Counted from the stretch's first letter, positions 38,101 to 46,713 are shown. The stretch: DNA of 64,000 bases from Rhodopseudomonas pentothenatexigens (GCF_900218015.1 NZ_UFQQ01000023.1:19795-83794), one strand, 5' to 3'. Notes: a model not told the origin generated them from the sequence alone. Numbers and translations: made by a program.

Positions 38101-38408
38101 TCGGGGTCGGTGCCGAGACGGAAGGTGACGTTGAGGGTCATCTTGCCGTCGGTGGTCGCCTGGCTGCTCATGTACAGCATATTCTCGACGCCGTTGATCT
38201 GCTCCTCGATCGGCGTCGACACCGTCTCGGCAATGACCCTGGGATTCGCGCCGGGATATTGCGCCGACACCACGATGGTCGGCGGCGCGACCTCCGGATA
38301 TTCGGAGATCGGCAGCACCGGCATCGACAACAGGCCGGCGAGGAAGATCAATGCCGACAGCACGCCGGCGAAGATCGGGCGATCGATGAAGAACTTGGAG
38401 AAATTCAT
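35175..38408 (-). CDS. RND multidrug efflux transporter, HAE1 family
   Basis: A 1077-aa inner-membrane proton/drug antiporter, full length for AcrB/MexF relatives. It starts MNFSKFFIDRPIFAGVLSALIFLAG. Helix 4 carries the proton-relay aspartate pair in GIVVDDAIVVVENVERNIERGL. Also seen are EYPEVAPPTIVVSAQYPGANP, IIPLIAVPVSVIGTFAVM and FVPLAFITGLTGQFYKQFALTVAISTVISAFNSLTLSPAL. The pattern is closest to the MexF/BpeF group. It lies 129 bp after the adaptor gene and follows it in the same transcript direction. No outer-membrane channel gene is adjacent, so a TolC-like protein must be supplied from elsewhere. The C-terminus is His/Pro-rich and hydrophilic. Confidence 0.95.
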   Translation of the reverse strand: MNFSKFFIDRPIFAGVLSALIFLAGLLSMPVLPISEYPEVAPPTIVVSAQYPGANPRVIAETVSTPIEEQINGVENMLYMSSQATTDGKMTLNVTFRLGTDPDKAQQLVQNRVSQAEPRLPAEVRALGITTIKSAPDLTMVVHLMSPNDRYDMTYLRNYAVLNVKDRLARIPGVGQVQLFGSGDYSMRIWLDPQKVAERGLSPADVVREIRAQNVQAAAGQVGSSPGEPGLDLQLSVNAQGRLQTEEEFGEIIVKNGDNGEVVRLRDVARIELGAADYALRSLLNNKSAVAIPIFQSPGSNAIQISDNVRATMKELKQNMPDGVSYDIVYDPTQFVRASIEAVIHTLLEAIALVVLVVILFLQTWRASIIPLIAVPVSVIGTFAVMHVFGFSINALTLFGLVLAIGIVVDDAIVVVENVERNIERGLEPKDAAYQAMREVTGPIIAIALVLVAVFVPLAFITGLTGQFYKQFALTVAISTVISAFNSLTLSPALAALLLKGHDAPKDALTKLMDKTLGWFFVRFNRFFSRSSEAYGGGVRRVVSRRALGMTVYLLLVGATFWLFQAVPGGFVPGQDKQYLVGFAQLPDGATLDRTEEVIRRMGEIAQQEPGVENSIQFPGLSINGFTNSSNSGIVFIGLKDFAERKDKSLSGNAIALSLNKKFAGIQDAFIAMFPPPPVAGLGTIGGFKLQIEDRAGLGYEALNDATKAFVAKASAQKELAGLFTSYQINVPQLYADVDRTKARQLNVPVTSIFETMQIYLGSLYVNDFNKFGRTYSVRVQADAKFRARADDIGQLKVRSDTGEMIPLSTLLRVKESAGPERAMRYNGFLTADISGGAAPGFSTGQAQAAIDRVAKETLPKGTSYEWTELTYQEIIAGNSSMIVFPVALLLVFLVLAAQYESLTLPLSIIMIVPMGLLAAMFGVWISKGDNNVFTQIGLIVLVGLSAKNAILIVEFARELEFAGRKPIEAAIEASRLRLRPILMTSMAFIMGVVPLVTSTGAGSEMRHAMGVAVFAGMIGVTAFGIFFTPMFYVLLRALSGNRPLTQHGEGTVDHAAPLAPASHEPEPRQTAVGSHP

Positions 38409-38537
38409 GGCTGTGGTCCGCCGGTTCGCTCGCGCGCGAGCGCAATGATGCCTGCACGGCGGACGGGAGGTCTGCCGCGTGATTGTCTACCGAAAACAAT
38501 GAGGTGCGGACCCGCCGTGGCGGCGGGGCCGCAGCGG

Positions 38538-39737
38538 TTAGTTCTGAGCCACCGTTTTGTTGGGATCGGCGGCATCCATCGCCACCGTCTCCGGCTTGAT
38601 GGTGACGCCGGGCCGGACCCGTTGCAGCCCGTTGACGACGATGCGCTCGCCGGCCTTCAAGCCGGACGCCACCACCCGCAGGCCGTCGACCGAGGCCCCC
38701 AGCGTCACTTCGCGATACTGCGCGTGGTTCTCGGCATCGACCACCATCACGAATTTCTTGTTCTGGTCGGTGCCGACCGCGCGCTCGCTGACCAGCAGCG
38801 CAGGCTCGGGCTTCGGCTGCCCCATCGACAGCCGCGCGAACTGGCCCGGCATCAGCCGGCCGTCGGCATTGTCGAACACCGCGCGCACCCGCACCGTGCC
38901 GGAGCGCGGATCGACCTGATTGTCGATGAACTGCATCTTGCCCTTCACCGGCGCTCCGCCGGCGATCGTCGTCATCTCGACCGGAATCCGTTCGATCGCA
39001 CCCGGCGTGTTCTCGTCGGCAAGCGTCTTCAGCGCGCGGGTCACCACCTGCTCGTCGGCATTGAAGCTGGCATAGATCGGGTTGACCGAGACCAGCGTGG
39101 TCAGCAGCGGCGAACTCGGGCCGGCGGCAATCAGGTTGCCGACCGTGATCTCCACCTTGCCGACCCGGCCGGACACCGGAGCGCGGATCTCGGTGTAGCT
39201 GAGATTGAGCTCTGCGGTCTTCAGCGCCGCTTCGGCGGATTTCAGGTTCGCCTCGGCCTCACGATAGGCGTTGAGGCGGTTGTCGACCTCGCGCTGGGTG
39301 ATGCTGGAACTGGAGAGCTGTTGGCTGCGTTCGACATCCGCCTTGGTGAAGACGACGCGCGCGCGAGCAGCCGACAGCTGCGCCTGGGCGCGATCGACCT
39401 CGGCGGCATACAGCGACGGATCGATCCGGACCAAGAGGTCGCCCTTGTTGACCAGCGCGCCCTCCCTGAACTGGATCTCCTGGACGGCACCGGCGACCCG
39501 CGAGCGGATCTCGACCCGCTCGATCGCCTCGAGACGCCCGGAGAACTCGTCGGACGGCGTCGTGGCCTTGGTCTGGACCAGCGCCACCGACACCGGCACG
39601 GCGGCGGGCGCCGCCGCTGTGGGTTCCGCCTGGGCGGCCCCGGTGCGCTCCATCAGCGCAGCGCCGCCGGCCAACGCGATCGAAACCGCAATCATTCCCG
39701 CGCCGAGCGCAGTCTTTCGAGCGAGTGGAGTAGCCAT
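38538..39737 (-). CDS. RND efflux periplasmic adaptor (membrane fusion protein)
   Basis: A 399-aa adaptor linking the RND transporter to an outer-membrane channel. An N-terminal signal or anchor segment (GAGMIAVSIALAGGAALM) is followed by the lipoyl half RLEAIERVEIRSRVAGAVQEI, an alpha-hairpin (AEVDRAQAQLSAARARV and EANLKSAEAALKTAELNLSY), then IRAPVSGRVGKVEITVGNLI and a beta-barrel with VDPRSGTVRVRAVF. No lipobox cysteine is seen. AGGATT precedes the ATG at 39737. Two TetR-type operators lie upstream in the divergent control region. Confidence 0.93.
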   Translation of the reverse strand: MATPLARKTALGAGMIAVSIALAGGAALMERTGAAQAEPTAAAPAAVPVSVALVQTKATTPSDEFSGRLEAIERVEIRSRVAGAVQEIQFREGALVNKGDLLVRIDPSLYAAEVDRAQAQLSAARARVVFTKADVERSQQLSSSSITQREVDNRLNAYREAEANLKSAEAALKTAELNLSYTEIRAPVSGRVGKVEITVGNLIAAGPSSPLLTTLVSVNPIYASFNADEQVVTRALKTLADENTPGAIERIPVEMTTIAGGAPVKGKMQFIDNQVDPRSGTVRVRAVFDNADGRLMPGQFARLSMGQPKPEPALLVSERAVGTDQNKKFVMVVDAENHAQYREVTLGASVDGLRVVASGLKAGERIVVNGLQRVRPGVTIKPETVAMDAADPNKTVAQN

Positions 39738-39854
39738 CGCGAATCCTATTTGATCAGGTAAGCTTGTAAAAAGCCCAGCAGATTCAGTAACTCGTCCGTA
39801 CAGCGGGATGGTGACGACCGAATATCATCATACCACGCTGCAGCGCACATATCC

Positions 39855-39868
39855 ATACCGTCTGGTAT
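39855..39868. promoter_or_regulatory. TetR operator-like palindrome 1
   Basis: ATACC-GTCT-GGTAT is a perfect 5-bp-arm interrupted palindrome. It contains the core TACCGTCTGGTA, which recurs with two changes exactly 50 bp downstream. It lies in the gap between the divergent efflux adaptor and tetR genes. Confidence 0.7.
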
Positions 39869-39903
39869 AGATGGACTATCGACATCCACTGTCAAGAGAC
39901 TTA

Positions 39904-39919
39904 TCTACCGCTTGGTAGA
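39904..39919. promoter_or_regulatory. TetR operator-like palindrome 2
   Basis: TCTACC-GCTT-GGTAGA has perfect 6-bp arms. Its core TACCGCTTGGTA matches the first site at 10 of 12 positions. It ends 19 bp before the tetR start codon, ideal for autorepression. Confidence 0.72.
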
Positions 39920-39938
39920 AATCTCTGGAGATTCAGCC

Positions 39939-40526
39939 ATGGCCCTGGGACGCCCCCGCGAATTCGACGTCGACGCAGCGCTCGACCTCGCTTTGCATGT
40001 GTTCTGGCGCAAGGGGTACGAAGGCACCTCGATGGCGGACCTCACCGAGGCGATGGGGATCACCAAGCCGAGCCTGTATGCGGCGTTCGGCAACAAGGAA
40101 GATCTGTTCCGGAAAGCGCTCGATCGCTACGTCGACGGCCCCGGCGGCTACTATCAGGCAGGCCTGCAGAAGCCGACCGCGCGCGAGGTCGTCGAGCACA
40201 TCCTGTACGGTGCGGTCGATGCGATGACCGATCCAGGAAACCCCGGCTGCCTCGCCGTACAAGGCGCACTGTGCTGCGGCGAAGCCGCCGAGACCATCAA
40301 GCAGGAACTGGCGGCGCGCCGCGCCAAGGGCGAGCAGGACCTGCACGACCGTCTGGCCCGTGCGATCGCCGAAGGCGATCTGCCATCCGGCACCGATGCC
40401 GGGGACCTCGCCCGCTACGTGTCGGCGATCCTGCAAGGCATAGCGGTGCAGGCGGCAGGCGGCGCCTCCTCCGATCAGTTGCGCAAGCTGGCCGACATGG
40501 CCCTGCGGAACTGGCCGCCGGTGTGA
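39939..40526 (+). CDS. TetR-family repressor of the adjacent RND pump
   Basis: A 195-aa regulator. The helix-turn-helix is at residues 8-55: FDVDAALDLALHVFWRKGYEGTSMADLTEAMGITKPSLYAAFGNKEDLF. The ligand domain includes a Cys-containing stretch, PGNPGCLAVQGALCCGEAAE, which could sense thiol-reactive compounds (inference). GGAG precedes the ATG at 39939, giving MALGRPREF; an in-frame ATG at 39912 lies inside operator 2 and is rejected. It is divergent from the efflux genes with two palindromic operators between, so it most likely represses both itself and the pump until a ligand binds. Confidence 0.92.
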   Translation: MALGRPREFDVDAALDLALHVFWRKGYEGTSMADLTEAMGITKPSLYAAFGNKEDLFRKALDRYVDGPGGYYQAGLQKPTAREVVEHILYGAVDAMTDPGNPGCLAVQGALCCGEAAETIKQELAARRAKGEQDLHDRLARAIAEGDLPSGTDAGDLARYVSAILQGIAVQAAGGASSDQLRKLADMALRNWPPV

Positions 40527-40644
40527 CGCCGCGACGATCGCGGGCCGCCGGCCACAAACATTTCGTTAAGGATACGGCGACCCGATTACCAACATTGCGC
40601 GCAGTTGCCATCGCTTATTAGGAACTGCGAGCGATGTTGCGCGC

Positions 40645-41814
40645 ATGCGCTTCCCGCCATTGTCCCGCTCCCTGCACGCCGACCCACGCATTCGCCGCGA
40701 GTTGGTCGAACTGCTCTACACGTCGCTGCCGCAGGTGATGGCGATCGGCGTGACCTCGGTCACGGGCGCGGCGACCTTGACGCTGCTCGGCGGCGATCCC
40801 GGCTACGCTGTGATCTCGGTGTTCATCCTGGTCACCGCCACCGCACGCGTGGTCTCGTTGATGCGCTACAAGGCGCGGGCCGACCAGTTCTCCGACGCCG
40901 ACGTGGTGCGCTGGGAGCGGCTGTACGGCGCCGGCGCGACCGCGTTCGGCCTCGCGCTGGGCGCGCTGTCGTTTCGCGCGCTGCAGCTCGGTGACGCGCC
41001 GGGCGCCTGGATCGCGTTCGGCCTGTCGATGTCGTACTGCGTCGGGATGGTGTCGCGCGCGGCGATCCGGCCGTGGATCATCCTCACCGCGGCTGCGGCG
41101 CTGCTGGCGCCGACGATCATCGCCGGCGTGATGCGCCCGGAGCTGGCCTACAAGATCGGGGCCGGCATGCTGGTGCTGTTCTGGCTGACGCTGCGCGAAG
41201 CCTCCAAGCATCTCAGCGCGGCGTTCACCGAGCGGCTCGAAGCCAAGCACCGGCTGGCGCGTCAGGCCACCCACGATTTCCTCACCGGTCTGCCGAACCG
41301 CGCCGGCTTCCTGCAGGCGCTCGCGAACTCCCGCGGCAGCTTCACCGTGATCGCCATCGACCTCGACGGCTTCAAGCCGATCAACGACCGCCACGGCCAT
41401 CACGCCGGCGACGATCTGTTGCGGCAGGTCGCGGAGCGGCTGACCGCCTGCGCCGGCGCCGACGGCATTGCCGCGCGGTTCGGCGGCGACGAGTTCATGC
41501 TGCTGAAGCCGGTCGCCGCCGCGGAGCCCGGCCGTGACGAAGCGCTGGCGCTGGCCCGCCGCGCGGTGTTCGATCTGTCGATGCCGTTCGTGCTGTCCGA
41601 TCTGCCGGTATGCATCGGTGCCAGCGCCGGAATCGCCGTGAGCGGTACGGCCCTCACCGATGGTTCGACCGCGCAATTCCTGGAGCGGGTCGACCGCGCA
41701 CTCTACGCCGCCAAACGCGCCGGCGGCGGTTGCGCCTGGGCGGACGACGCCGACGAAAAACGGCCAGGCTGCGACGGCGGCGGCAGTGCGCTCCCCAGCC
41801 CGGCGGCGGCCTGA
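40645..41814 (+). CDS. Membrane-anchored diguanylate cyclase (GGDEF)
   Basis: A 389-aa enzyme that makes cyclic di-GMP from GTP. About 200 N-terminal residues contain five to six membrane helices (e.g. VMAIGVTSVTGAATLTLLGG; WIILTAAAALLAPTIIAGVM). The GGDEF domain starts at ATHDFLTGLPNRAGFLQAL, has FTVIAIDLDGFKPINDRHGHHAGDDLL, and carries an intact active site RFGGDEF near residue 280. No RxxD inhibitory site is seen at the expected place; the aligned segment reads AGAD. No EAL domain is present. The start is the ATG at 40645 with a weak ribosome site. The gene stands alone. Confidence 0.88.
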   Translation: MRFPPLSRSLHADPRIRRELVELLYTSLPQVMAIGVTSVTGAATLTLLGGDPGYAVISVFILVTATARVVSLMRYKARADQFSDADVVRWERLYGAGATAFGLALGALSFRALQLGDAPGAWIAFGLSMSYCVGMVSRAAIRPWIILTAAAALLAPTIIAGVMRPELAYKIGAGMLVLFWLTLREASKHLSAAFTERLEAKHRLARQATHDFLTGLPNRAGFLQALANSRGSFTVIAIDLDGFKPINDRHGHHAGDDLLRQVAERLTACAGADGIAARFGGDEFMLLKPVAAAEPGRDEALALARRAVFDLSMPFVLSDLPVCIGASAGIAVSGTALTDGSTAQFLERVDRALYAAKRAGGGCAWADDADEKRPGCDGGGSALPSPAAA

Positions 41815-41906
41815 CGCCGCGACCTGCGGCAACCCGAGACCGAGCCGGCGCCCGTCGGATCGCAACGCTGGACCAAAACCTCGGCGCCGCCGCCGGATCG
41901 TGACGA

Positions 41907-42311
41907 TCAGGTCTTGGGCGCCGCCGCCTTGGGTGCGGCGGCCGGCCTGGGCGCCGCCGCCGGCTTGTCCGCAAAGCCGTTGTAGCAGGCGAGCCGCTCG
42001 TCCTCTTCCTTGACCTGGCGACAATCCGCCGCGGTCTTGGCGGGCTTTGATTTGGCGCCAGCCTTGGTCGGTTTGGGCGGATGGATCGCATCGAAGCAGT
42101 CCAGCCGCTCCTTGGTGGCGTCCTCGATCTCCAGACACGCCTTCATGCGGTCCGCGACCGAAGGCCTGCCCGCCGCCTTGTCGCCCTTCGGCTTGATCTG
42201 CACCAGCGGCCGGTCGCCGACCATCGGTGCCGCACCGGAGGCCGGTGCGTTGCTCTGCGCCAGCGCCGCGCTCGAAGCCAGCAGCGCGGCAAGTACCACG
42301 ATCGTTCTCAT
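41907..42311 (-). CDS. Small secreted protein with paired-cysteine repeats
   Basis: A 134-aa exported protein. Signal peptide: MRTIVVLAALLASSAALAQ. The mature part has two similar units, MKACLEIEDATKERLDCFDAI and DCRQVKEEDERLACYNGF, each with the pattern C-x(8-10)-RL-x-C-[FY]. The C-terminus is Ala/Pro/Lys-rich and likely binds the wall or is disordered. This paired C...RLxC[FY] motif is widespread in proteobacterial envelope proteins, but I know no defined role. A GGGGAT site precedes the ATG at 42311. It is divergent from the small porin-like gene. Confidence 0.7.
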   Translation of the reverse strand: MRTIVVLAALLASSAALAQSNAPASGAAPMVGDRPLVQIKPKGDKAAGRPSVADRMKACLEIEDATKERLDCFDAIHPPKPTKAGAKSKPAKTAADCRQVKEEDERLACYNGFADKPAAAPRPAAAPKAAAPKT

Positions 42312-42527
42312 CGAAATCCCCGTCCCTTGCCCCGAGCCGCAAACGGCGACGCCGGTGCGGCAACAATCCTCAAACCGAAGCAGCCAGATGCCGTCAAGCC
42401 GGCCGGCTGCCGCAGCCTGTCCAGCGCTCAGCACGGCGTTGGGAATGCGGCGGGTTTGGGGCAAGCTCGTCCTCCTCCCCAATTGCGACCGCTGGCCAGA
42501 TCGCTCCCTGCACGCTACAGCAAACCG

Positions 42528-42764
42528 ATGAGATGGTTACTGATCGCCTTCGCGGTCGCGCTGCCGGTGACGACCGCTGCCGAGCCGCGCAGGTCGGCGC
42601 CGCCGCCCCCGCGTGTCGAGCAAAACACTCCGCTGCCGCGCAATTTGAGCGTGAGGCGCACTCCCTGCGCCGATTTCGGCCCCGGCTTCGTCCAGCTTGA
42701 AGGCAGCTCGACCTGCGTCAGAGTCGGCGGCAGCATCAGCGTCGGCGCCGGCGTGCGCCGCTGA
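42528..42764 (+). CDS. 78-aa secreted protein ending in a porin-like N-terminal motif
   Basis: A short exported protein. Signal peptide: MRWLLIAFAVALPVTTAA. The remainder is Pro-rich and then reads TPCADFGPGFVQLEGSSTCVRVGGSI. Rhizobial major porins (Porin_2 family) begin with a very similar disulfide-bounded C-x(2)-[YF]G-x-GF-x(2)-x-G-x(2)-TC-x-[KR]-[VI]GG loop before their first beta strand. Here the protein stops about 10 residues later, so it is either a porin remnant or an independent small protein reusing the loop. The ribosome site before the ATG at 42528 is weak. Confidence 0.6.
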   Translation: MRWLLIAFAVALPVTTAAEPRRSAPPPPRVEQNTPLPRNLSVRRTPCADFGPGFVQLEGSSTCVRVGGSISVGAGVRR

Positions 42765-42809
42765 TCCTCGGAGCCGCCCGTACTGGAACCCACCGGCCAA
42801 TACCGGATT

Positions 42810-43460
42810 ATGGGTCCTATGACGATTTTGCGACAATCAACCCCGCACGTGTCGCCGGCTCCGCGGCACCCCGCCTTGCACTTCGCCCCGCTCGCCGGGC
42901 TGACGCTGCTGCTGGCGGCCCCCGGACTTGCCATCCAGTTCGGACTGCTGCCGTTCGAATACCGGATGGGCGCGCTGATTACCGTGTCGGCGCTGTGCGT
43001 CGGGCTGTGCCTGTGGGCAGGGTTCTCGTTGAAGGAGCTCGGTTTCGGCCGCCCGCATCAGTGGCGTCACTGGCTCGGGGCGCTCGCCGTCACCAGCCTG
43101 ATCTCCGCCATCATGCTGCTGCAGAGCCGGCTGTTCAGCTTCGATGCCCAACCGCCGGCCTGGCTCAGTTTCGCGCCGTTCTACGTCCTGGTCTCGAGCC
43201 CGTGCCAGGAGGTGGTGTGCCGCTCGATCCCGAAGCTGATCACCGACCGGATGCGCCACGGCGGCTGGGCCTACGTGCTGTATTCGGCGGCGCTGTTCTC
43301 GCTGATCCACCTCTGCTACGGCGACCCGGCGCTGCTGCTCAACACCTTCCTGCTCGGCGTGGTGTGGGGCTTCGTGTACTGGCGCACCCTGAACATCTGG
43401 CCGCTGATCGCTTCGCACGCCGTGGTCGGCACCCTGGCATTCTCGCTCGGGCTGGCCTGA
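42810..43460 (+). CDS. CPBP-family intramembrane protein (variant active site)
   Basis: A 216-aa polytopic membrane protein of the CPBP/Abi family, most members of which are glutamate-type intramembrane proteases. Helices are seen at about 25-48, 53-71, 87-106, 121-135, 152-170 and 175-215. Motif 1, normally EExxxR, reads QEVVCR (residues 133-138), so the first glutamate is glutamine. Motif 2 FxxxH is present as FSLIH (H167) and the third-motif histidine as SHAVVG (H203). Start 42810 or 42819 (MTILRQS, with GGATTATGGG upstream). It converges with kup. Confidence 0.75.
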   Translation: MGPMTILRQSTPHVSPAPRHPALHFAPLAGLTLLLAAPGLAIQFGLLPFEYRMGALITVSALCVGLCLWAGFSLKELGFGRPHQWRHWLGALAVTSLISAIMLLQSRLFSFDAQPPAWLSFAPFYVLVSSPCQEVVCRSIPKLITDRMRHGGWAYVLYSAALFSLIHLCYGDPALLLNTFLLGVVWGFVYWRTLNIWPLIASHAVVGTLAFSLGLA

Positions 43461-43466
43461 CCGGCG

Positions 43467-45329
43467 TCAGATCTCGAGCTGGGTGCCGAGCTCGACCACG
43501 CGATCGGTCGGAATCTTGAAGAACGTCGTCGCCCTTGTCGCGTTCAGCGTCATGAAGGTGAACAGCCGCTCGCGCCACAGCGCCATCCCCGGATTGAGGC
43601 TCGGCACGTAGGTTTCGCGGCTGAGAAAGAACGAGGTCGACATCATGTTGAACTCGTGGCCGAACTGTTTGCACAGCGCGAGCGCGGCCGGGACGTCCGG
43701 GGTCTGCATGAAGCCGTAGCGGATCACCAGACGATGGAAGCCGTCGCCGATGTCGGTCATGTGCACGCGCTCGCTGTCCGGAACGTAGGGCGTTTCCGCG
43801 GTGGTCACCGTCGTCAGGATGACGCGCTGATGGACGGTCTGGTTGTGCTTGAGATTGTGCAGCAGCGCCGGCGGCACGCCGTCGGTGGCGGCGGTGAGAA
43901 ACACCGCGGTGCCCCTCGCCCGCGACACGTTCGGCCCCAGCGCACGCAACACCACGTCGAGCGGCACCGACTGCTTCTTCAACTGCTTGCGCACCAGGGC
44001 GCGGCCGCGGCGCCAGGTCGTCAGCACGGTGAAGGAGATGAAGCCGATGAACAGCGGGAACCAGCCGCCCTGCGCCACCTTGATGATGTTGGCGGCGAAG
44101 TAAGCGAAGTCGAGCAGCAGCAGCGTGCCGATCACCACCACCACCAGGATCCGATTCCAGCGCCACAGCAGGGCCGCCACGAACGCCACCAGAATGGTGT
44201 CGATCATCATCGTCCCGGTCACGGCGATACCGTAGGCGGCCGCCAGATTGCTCGACGACTGGAAGCCGATCACCAGCGCCATCACGGCGAAATACAAGGT
44301 CCAGTTGGTGAACGGCACGTAGATCTGGCCGGCCTCCTCGCCGGAGGTGTGGACGATGGTCATCCGCGGCAGCAGCCCGAGCTGGATCGCCTGCCGCGCC
44401 ACCGAATAGGCGCCGGAGATCACCGCCTGCGACGCGATCACCGTGGCCATGGTGGCGAGCGCCACCATCGGCATCACCATCCATTCCGGCCCGAGCCGGA
44501 AGAACGGGTTTTGGATCGCCGCCGGGTCATGAATCAAAAGTGCGCCCTGGCCGAAATAGTTCAGCAGCAGCGCCGGCAGCACCAAACCGAACCAGGCGAG
44601 CCGGATCGGAAATTTGCCGAAATGGCCCATGTCGGTGTACAGCGCCTCTCCGCCGGTGACGGCCAGCACCACCGAGCCGAGCGCGTAGAAGCTCATCAGC
44701 GGATGGCGGATCACGAACTCGATCGCGAAGGTCGGGCTGATCGCCTCGAGCACCTCCGGCGCATGCACGATATTGACGATGCCGAGCGCGGCGAGCGTCA
44801 AGAACCACATGCACATCACCGGTCCGAATAACCGGCCGACCAGGCCCGTGCCGCGCGACTGGATGCCGAACAGGATCGTCAGCACCACCGCGGTGATCGG
44901 CACCACATAGGCCTTGAGATCCGGCGTGACCACTTCGAGGCCTTCGACGGCGCTGAGGACCGAAATCGCAGGCGTGATCATGCTGTCGCCGTAGAACAGC
45001 GCCGCAGCGATCACACCGAGCATCATCAGCGGATAGTGCACCCGCCGGCCGCGGGTCAGCTCGGTCACCAAGGCCAGCAGCGCCAGGCTGCCGCCCTCGC
45101 CGTGGTTGTCGGCGCGCATGATGACGATGACGTATTTCACCGTCACCAGCATCATCACGGTCCAGAACACCAGCGACAGCACGCCGAAGATGTTGTCGGG
45201 CGTCACCGGGATCGGGTGATGACCGGCGAAGGTTTCCTTCAGAGCATAGAGCGGGCTGGTGCCGATGTCGCCATAGACGACGCCGATGGCGCTGACCAGG
45301 AGACCGAGGCCCTTCTTCTGCTGGCTCAT
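43467..45329 (-). CDS. kup: Low-affinity potassium transporter Kup
   Basis: A 620-aa K+/H+ symporter with about twelve helices and a hydrophilic C-terminal domain of about 150 residues. Signatures are [22 protein letters not shown] near the N-terminus, [47 protein letters not shown] and [13 protein letters not shown], all standard for the KUP/HAK family. AGGGGTAGGC precedes the ATG at 45329. It may work with the Mrp antiporter and the peptide/osmolyte operon in osmoadaptation, though they are not linked in an operon. Confidence 0.96.
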   Translation of the reverse strand: MSQQKKGLGLLVSAIGVVYGDIGTSPLYALKETFAGHHPIPVTPDNIFGVLSLVFWTVMMLVTVKYVIVIMRADNHGEGGSLALLALVTELTRGRRVHYPLMMLGVIAAALFYGDSMITPAISVLSAVEGLEVVTPDLKAYVVPITAVVLTILFGIQSRGTGLVGRLFGPVMCMWFLTLAALGIVNIVHAPEVLEAISPTFAIEFVIRHPLMSFYALGSVVLAVTGGEALYTDMGHFGKFPIRLAWFGLVLPALLLNYFGQGALLIHDPAAIQNPFFRLGPEWMVMPMVALATMATVIASQAVISGAYSVARQAIQLGLLPRMTIVHTSGEEAGQIYVPFTNWTLYFAVMALVIGFQSSSNLAAAYGIAVTGTMMIDTILVAFVAALLWRWNRILVVVVIGTLLLLDFAYFAANIIKVAQGGWFPLFIGFISFTVLTTWRRGRALVRKQLKKQSVPLDVVLRALGPNVSRARGTAVFLTAATDGVPPALLHNLKHNQTVHQRVILTTVTTAETPYVPDSERVHMTDIGDGFHRLVIRYGFMQTPDVPAALALCKQFGHEFNMMSTSFFLSRETYVPSLNPGMALWRERLFTFMTLNATRATTFFKIPTDRVVELGTQLEI

Positions 45330-45365
45330 TGCCTACCCCTGAGCCGCGTCAGTCGCACAGCTGCG

Positions 45366-45390
45366 GCTGCGGCATGGTAGCTGCCGCAGC
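45366..45390 (-). other. Hairpin in the kup leader region
   Basis: GCTGCGGCA (45366-45374) pairs perfectly with TGCCGCAGC (45382-45390) across a 7-nt loop, 37 nt upstream of the kup start codon. It may be leader RNA structure or a regulator site. No known riboswitch was recognised. Confidence 0.35.
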
Positions 45391-45579
45391 ACCAGCGGTG
45401 TCCGATGCAGGACATTGCGGTCTCCGACGGCCCGCTCTCGTTTTCGGTCCCGCGTCTGTTCCATAGGCTGCGCCCTGTGCTTGACCTGGATCGGAGGCGC
45501 GCGGCGCCGACGTTCCAGGAACGTGTCGAGTTTGTCGCGATTCGGTTGAAGCCAGATCAGGCGCGGTCGCGCCGATTGC

Positions 45580-46416
45580 CTAGAAGCATAGGTTTGTCAC
45601 CATGTTTCCGCGCTTGTCCTTGAGCACATAGGGGCAATCGTTCCGCTTCAGCGCCGCTTTGGCGTCGGCGTTGCCGAGCGCGGCGGCCTTTTCGTAGTAC
45701 GCTTTGGCCGCATCGCTGTCCCGTGGACCTCCGCGTCCGGCCTGGGCAAACACACCCATCTGCATCAACGCGCCGGGATGACCCTGCCCCGCCGCCTTTT
45801 CGAACAAGGCTCGGGCTCCGGCATCGTCCTTCGGCCCGCCGATGCCGTCCGCCAGCATCAGCCCGAGCTGGTATTGCGCCTCGGCGTTACTCTCTGCGCC
45901 CTTGGCGAGCAAGGCTCGGGTTTTAACGGGGTCCGACGCCCCCCCACCGCCGAGCGCGGCCAGATTGCTGATGCCGCGCGGATTGCCCGCCGCGGCAGCG
46001 CGCTCCAGCAGCTGGCGCGCTTTGGCCTCGTCCTTCGGCAGCCCGGCACCGGTGGCGTAGGCGACACCGAGTTCGACCATCGCCGAACTCGAGCCCTTGT
46101 CGGCGGCCCGGCGATAAGCGGCGAGCGCATCCGCGGTCTGGCCGCCCGCCGCGTAGGCGCGGCCCAGCGCATACATCGCGCGGCGCGAACCGGCTGCGGC
46201 GATCCGACAATATTTCACCGCGGTGGCAACGTCGCCCGGCGCGATCTCGGCGACGCCTTTGACGTCCGACGGCTTGTCAGGATCGGCCGGATCGGCGGCG
46301 ATCCGGTCGCACAGCACCAGATCGGCCGACTGCGCGCGAGCGTCCGTCGTGGCGCTGCCAAGTAACAGTGCGAGCAGGACAGCCGATCCGCCGGCGGTCC
46401 ACGATCTCGTCATCAT
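45580..46416 (-). CDS. Secreted Sel1-repeat (TPR-like) protein
   Basis: A 278-aa exported repeat protein. Signal peptide covers residues 1-28 ([19 protein letters not shown]). Sel1-like repeats follow: [136 protein letters not shown]. Four cysteines, two near each end, could form disulfides. Such proteins act as periplasmic scaffolds. GAGGAC precedes the double ATG at 46416/46413. Confidence 0.85.
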   Translation of the reverse strand: MMTRSWTAGGSAVLLALLLGSATTDARAQSADLVLCDRIAADPADPDKPSDVKGVAEIAPGDVATAVKYCRIAAAGSRRAMYALGRAYAAGGQTADALAAYRRAADKGSSSAMVELGVAYATGAGLPKDEAKARQLLERAAAAGNPRGISNLAALGGGGASDPVKTRALLAKGAESNAEAQYQLGLMLADGIGGPKDDAGARALFEKAAGQGHPGALMQMGVFAQAGRGGPRDSDAAKAYYEKAAALGNADAKAALKRNDCPYVLKDKRGNMVTNLCF

Positions 46417-46658
46417 GCTTCGTCCTCAAGCCCGCCGCAGCCGCCCCGAACACCGCGTTCGGCTGCGCGCGCCGCCCCGCGCGGCATCTCATCCGGCGGC
46501 AATCTAGCCAATCCGACCGGAGGTTTAAACCAACCCGTCACGACAAAGGACTGTGGAGGAGCTTGTCGGATGGCGAAAACCGACTTGCGGCGTCGGCCCG
46601 GATCGGCCAGCGCCACCAGTCCGTTGCCGGATCAGGGCACCGTCCGATTGCGCAGATC

Positions 46659-46683
46659 GGAACATTTGCCGCCGCGTGCCGTT
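46659..46683 (+). promoter_or_regulatory. EcfG (general stress response) promoter upstream of the DUF1328 gene
   Basis: GGAAC (46659-46663) and CGTT (46680-46683) are separated by 16 nt, a perfect EcfG consensus. The -10 box ends 30 nt before the DUF1328 start codon. Confidence 0.78.
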
Positions 46684-46713
46684 CAGAACCAGGTTGATGC
46701 GAGGGCGATAGGC

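Noticed and set aside
42785..42809. GGAAC upstream of the CPBP gene as an EcfG promoter
   Set aside because: The sequence 16 nt downstream is GATT, not CGTT.
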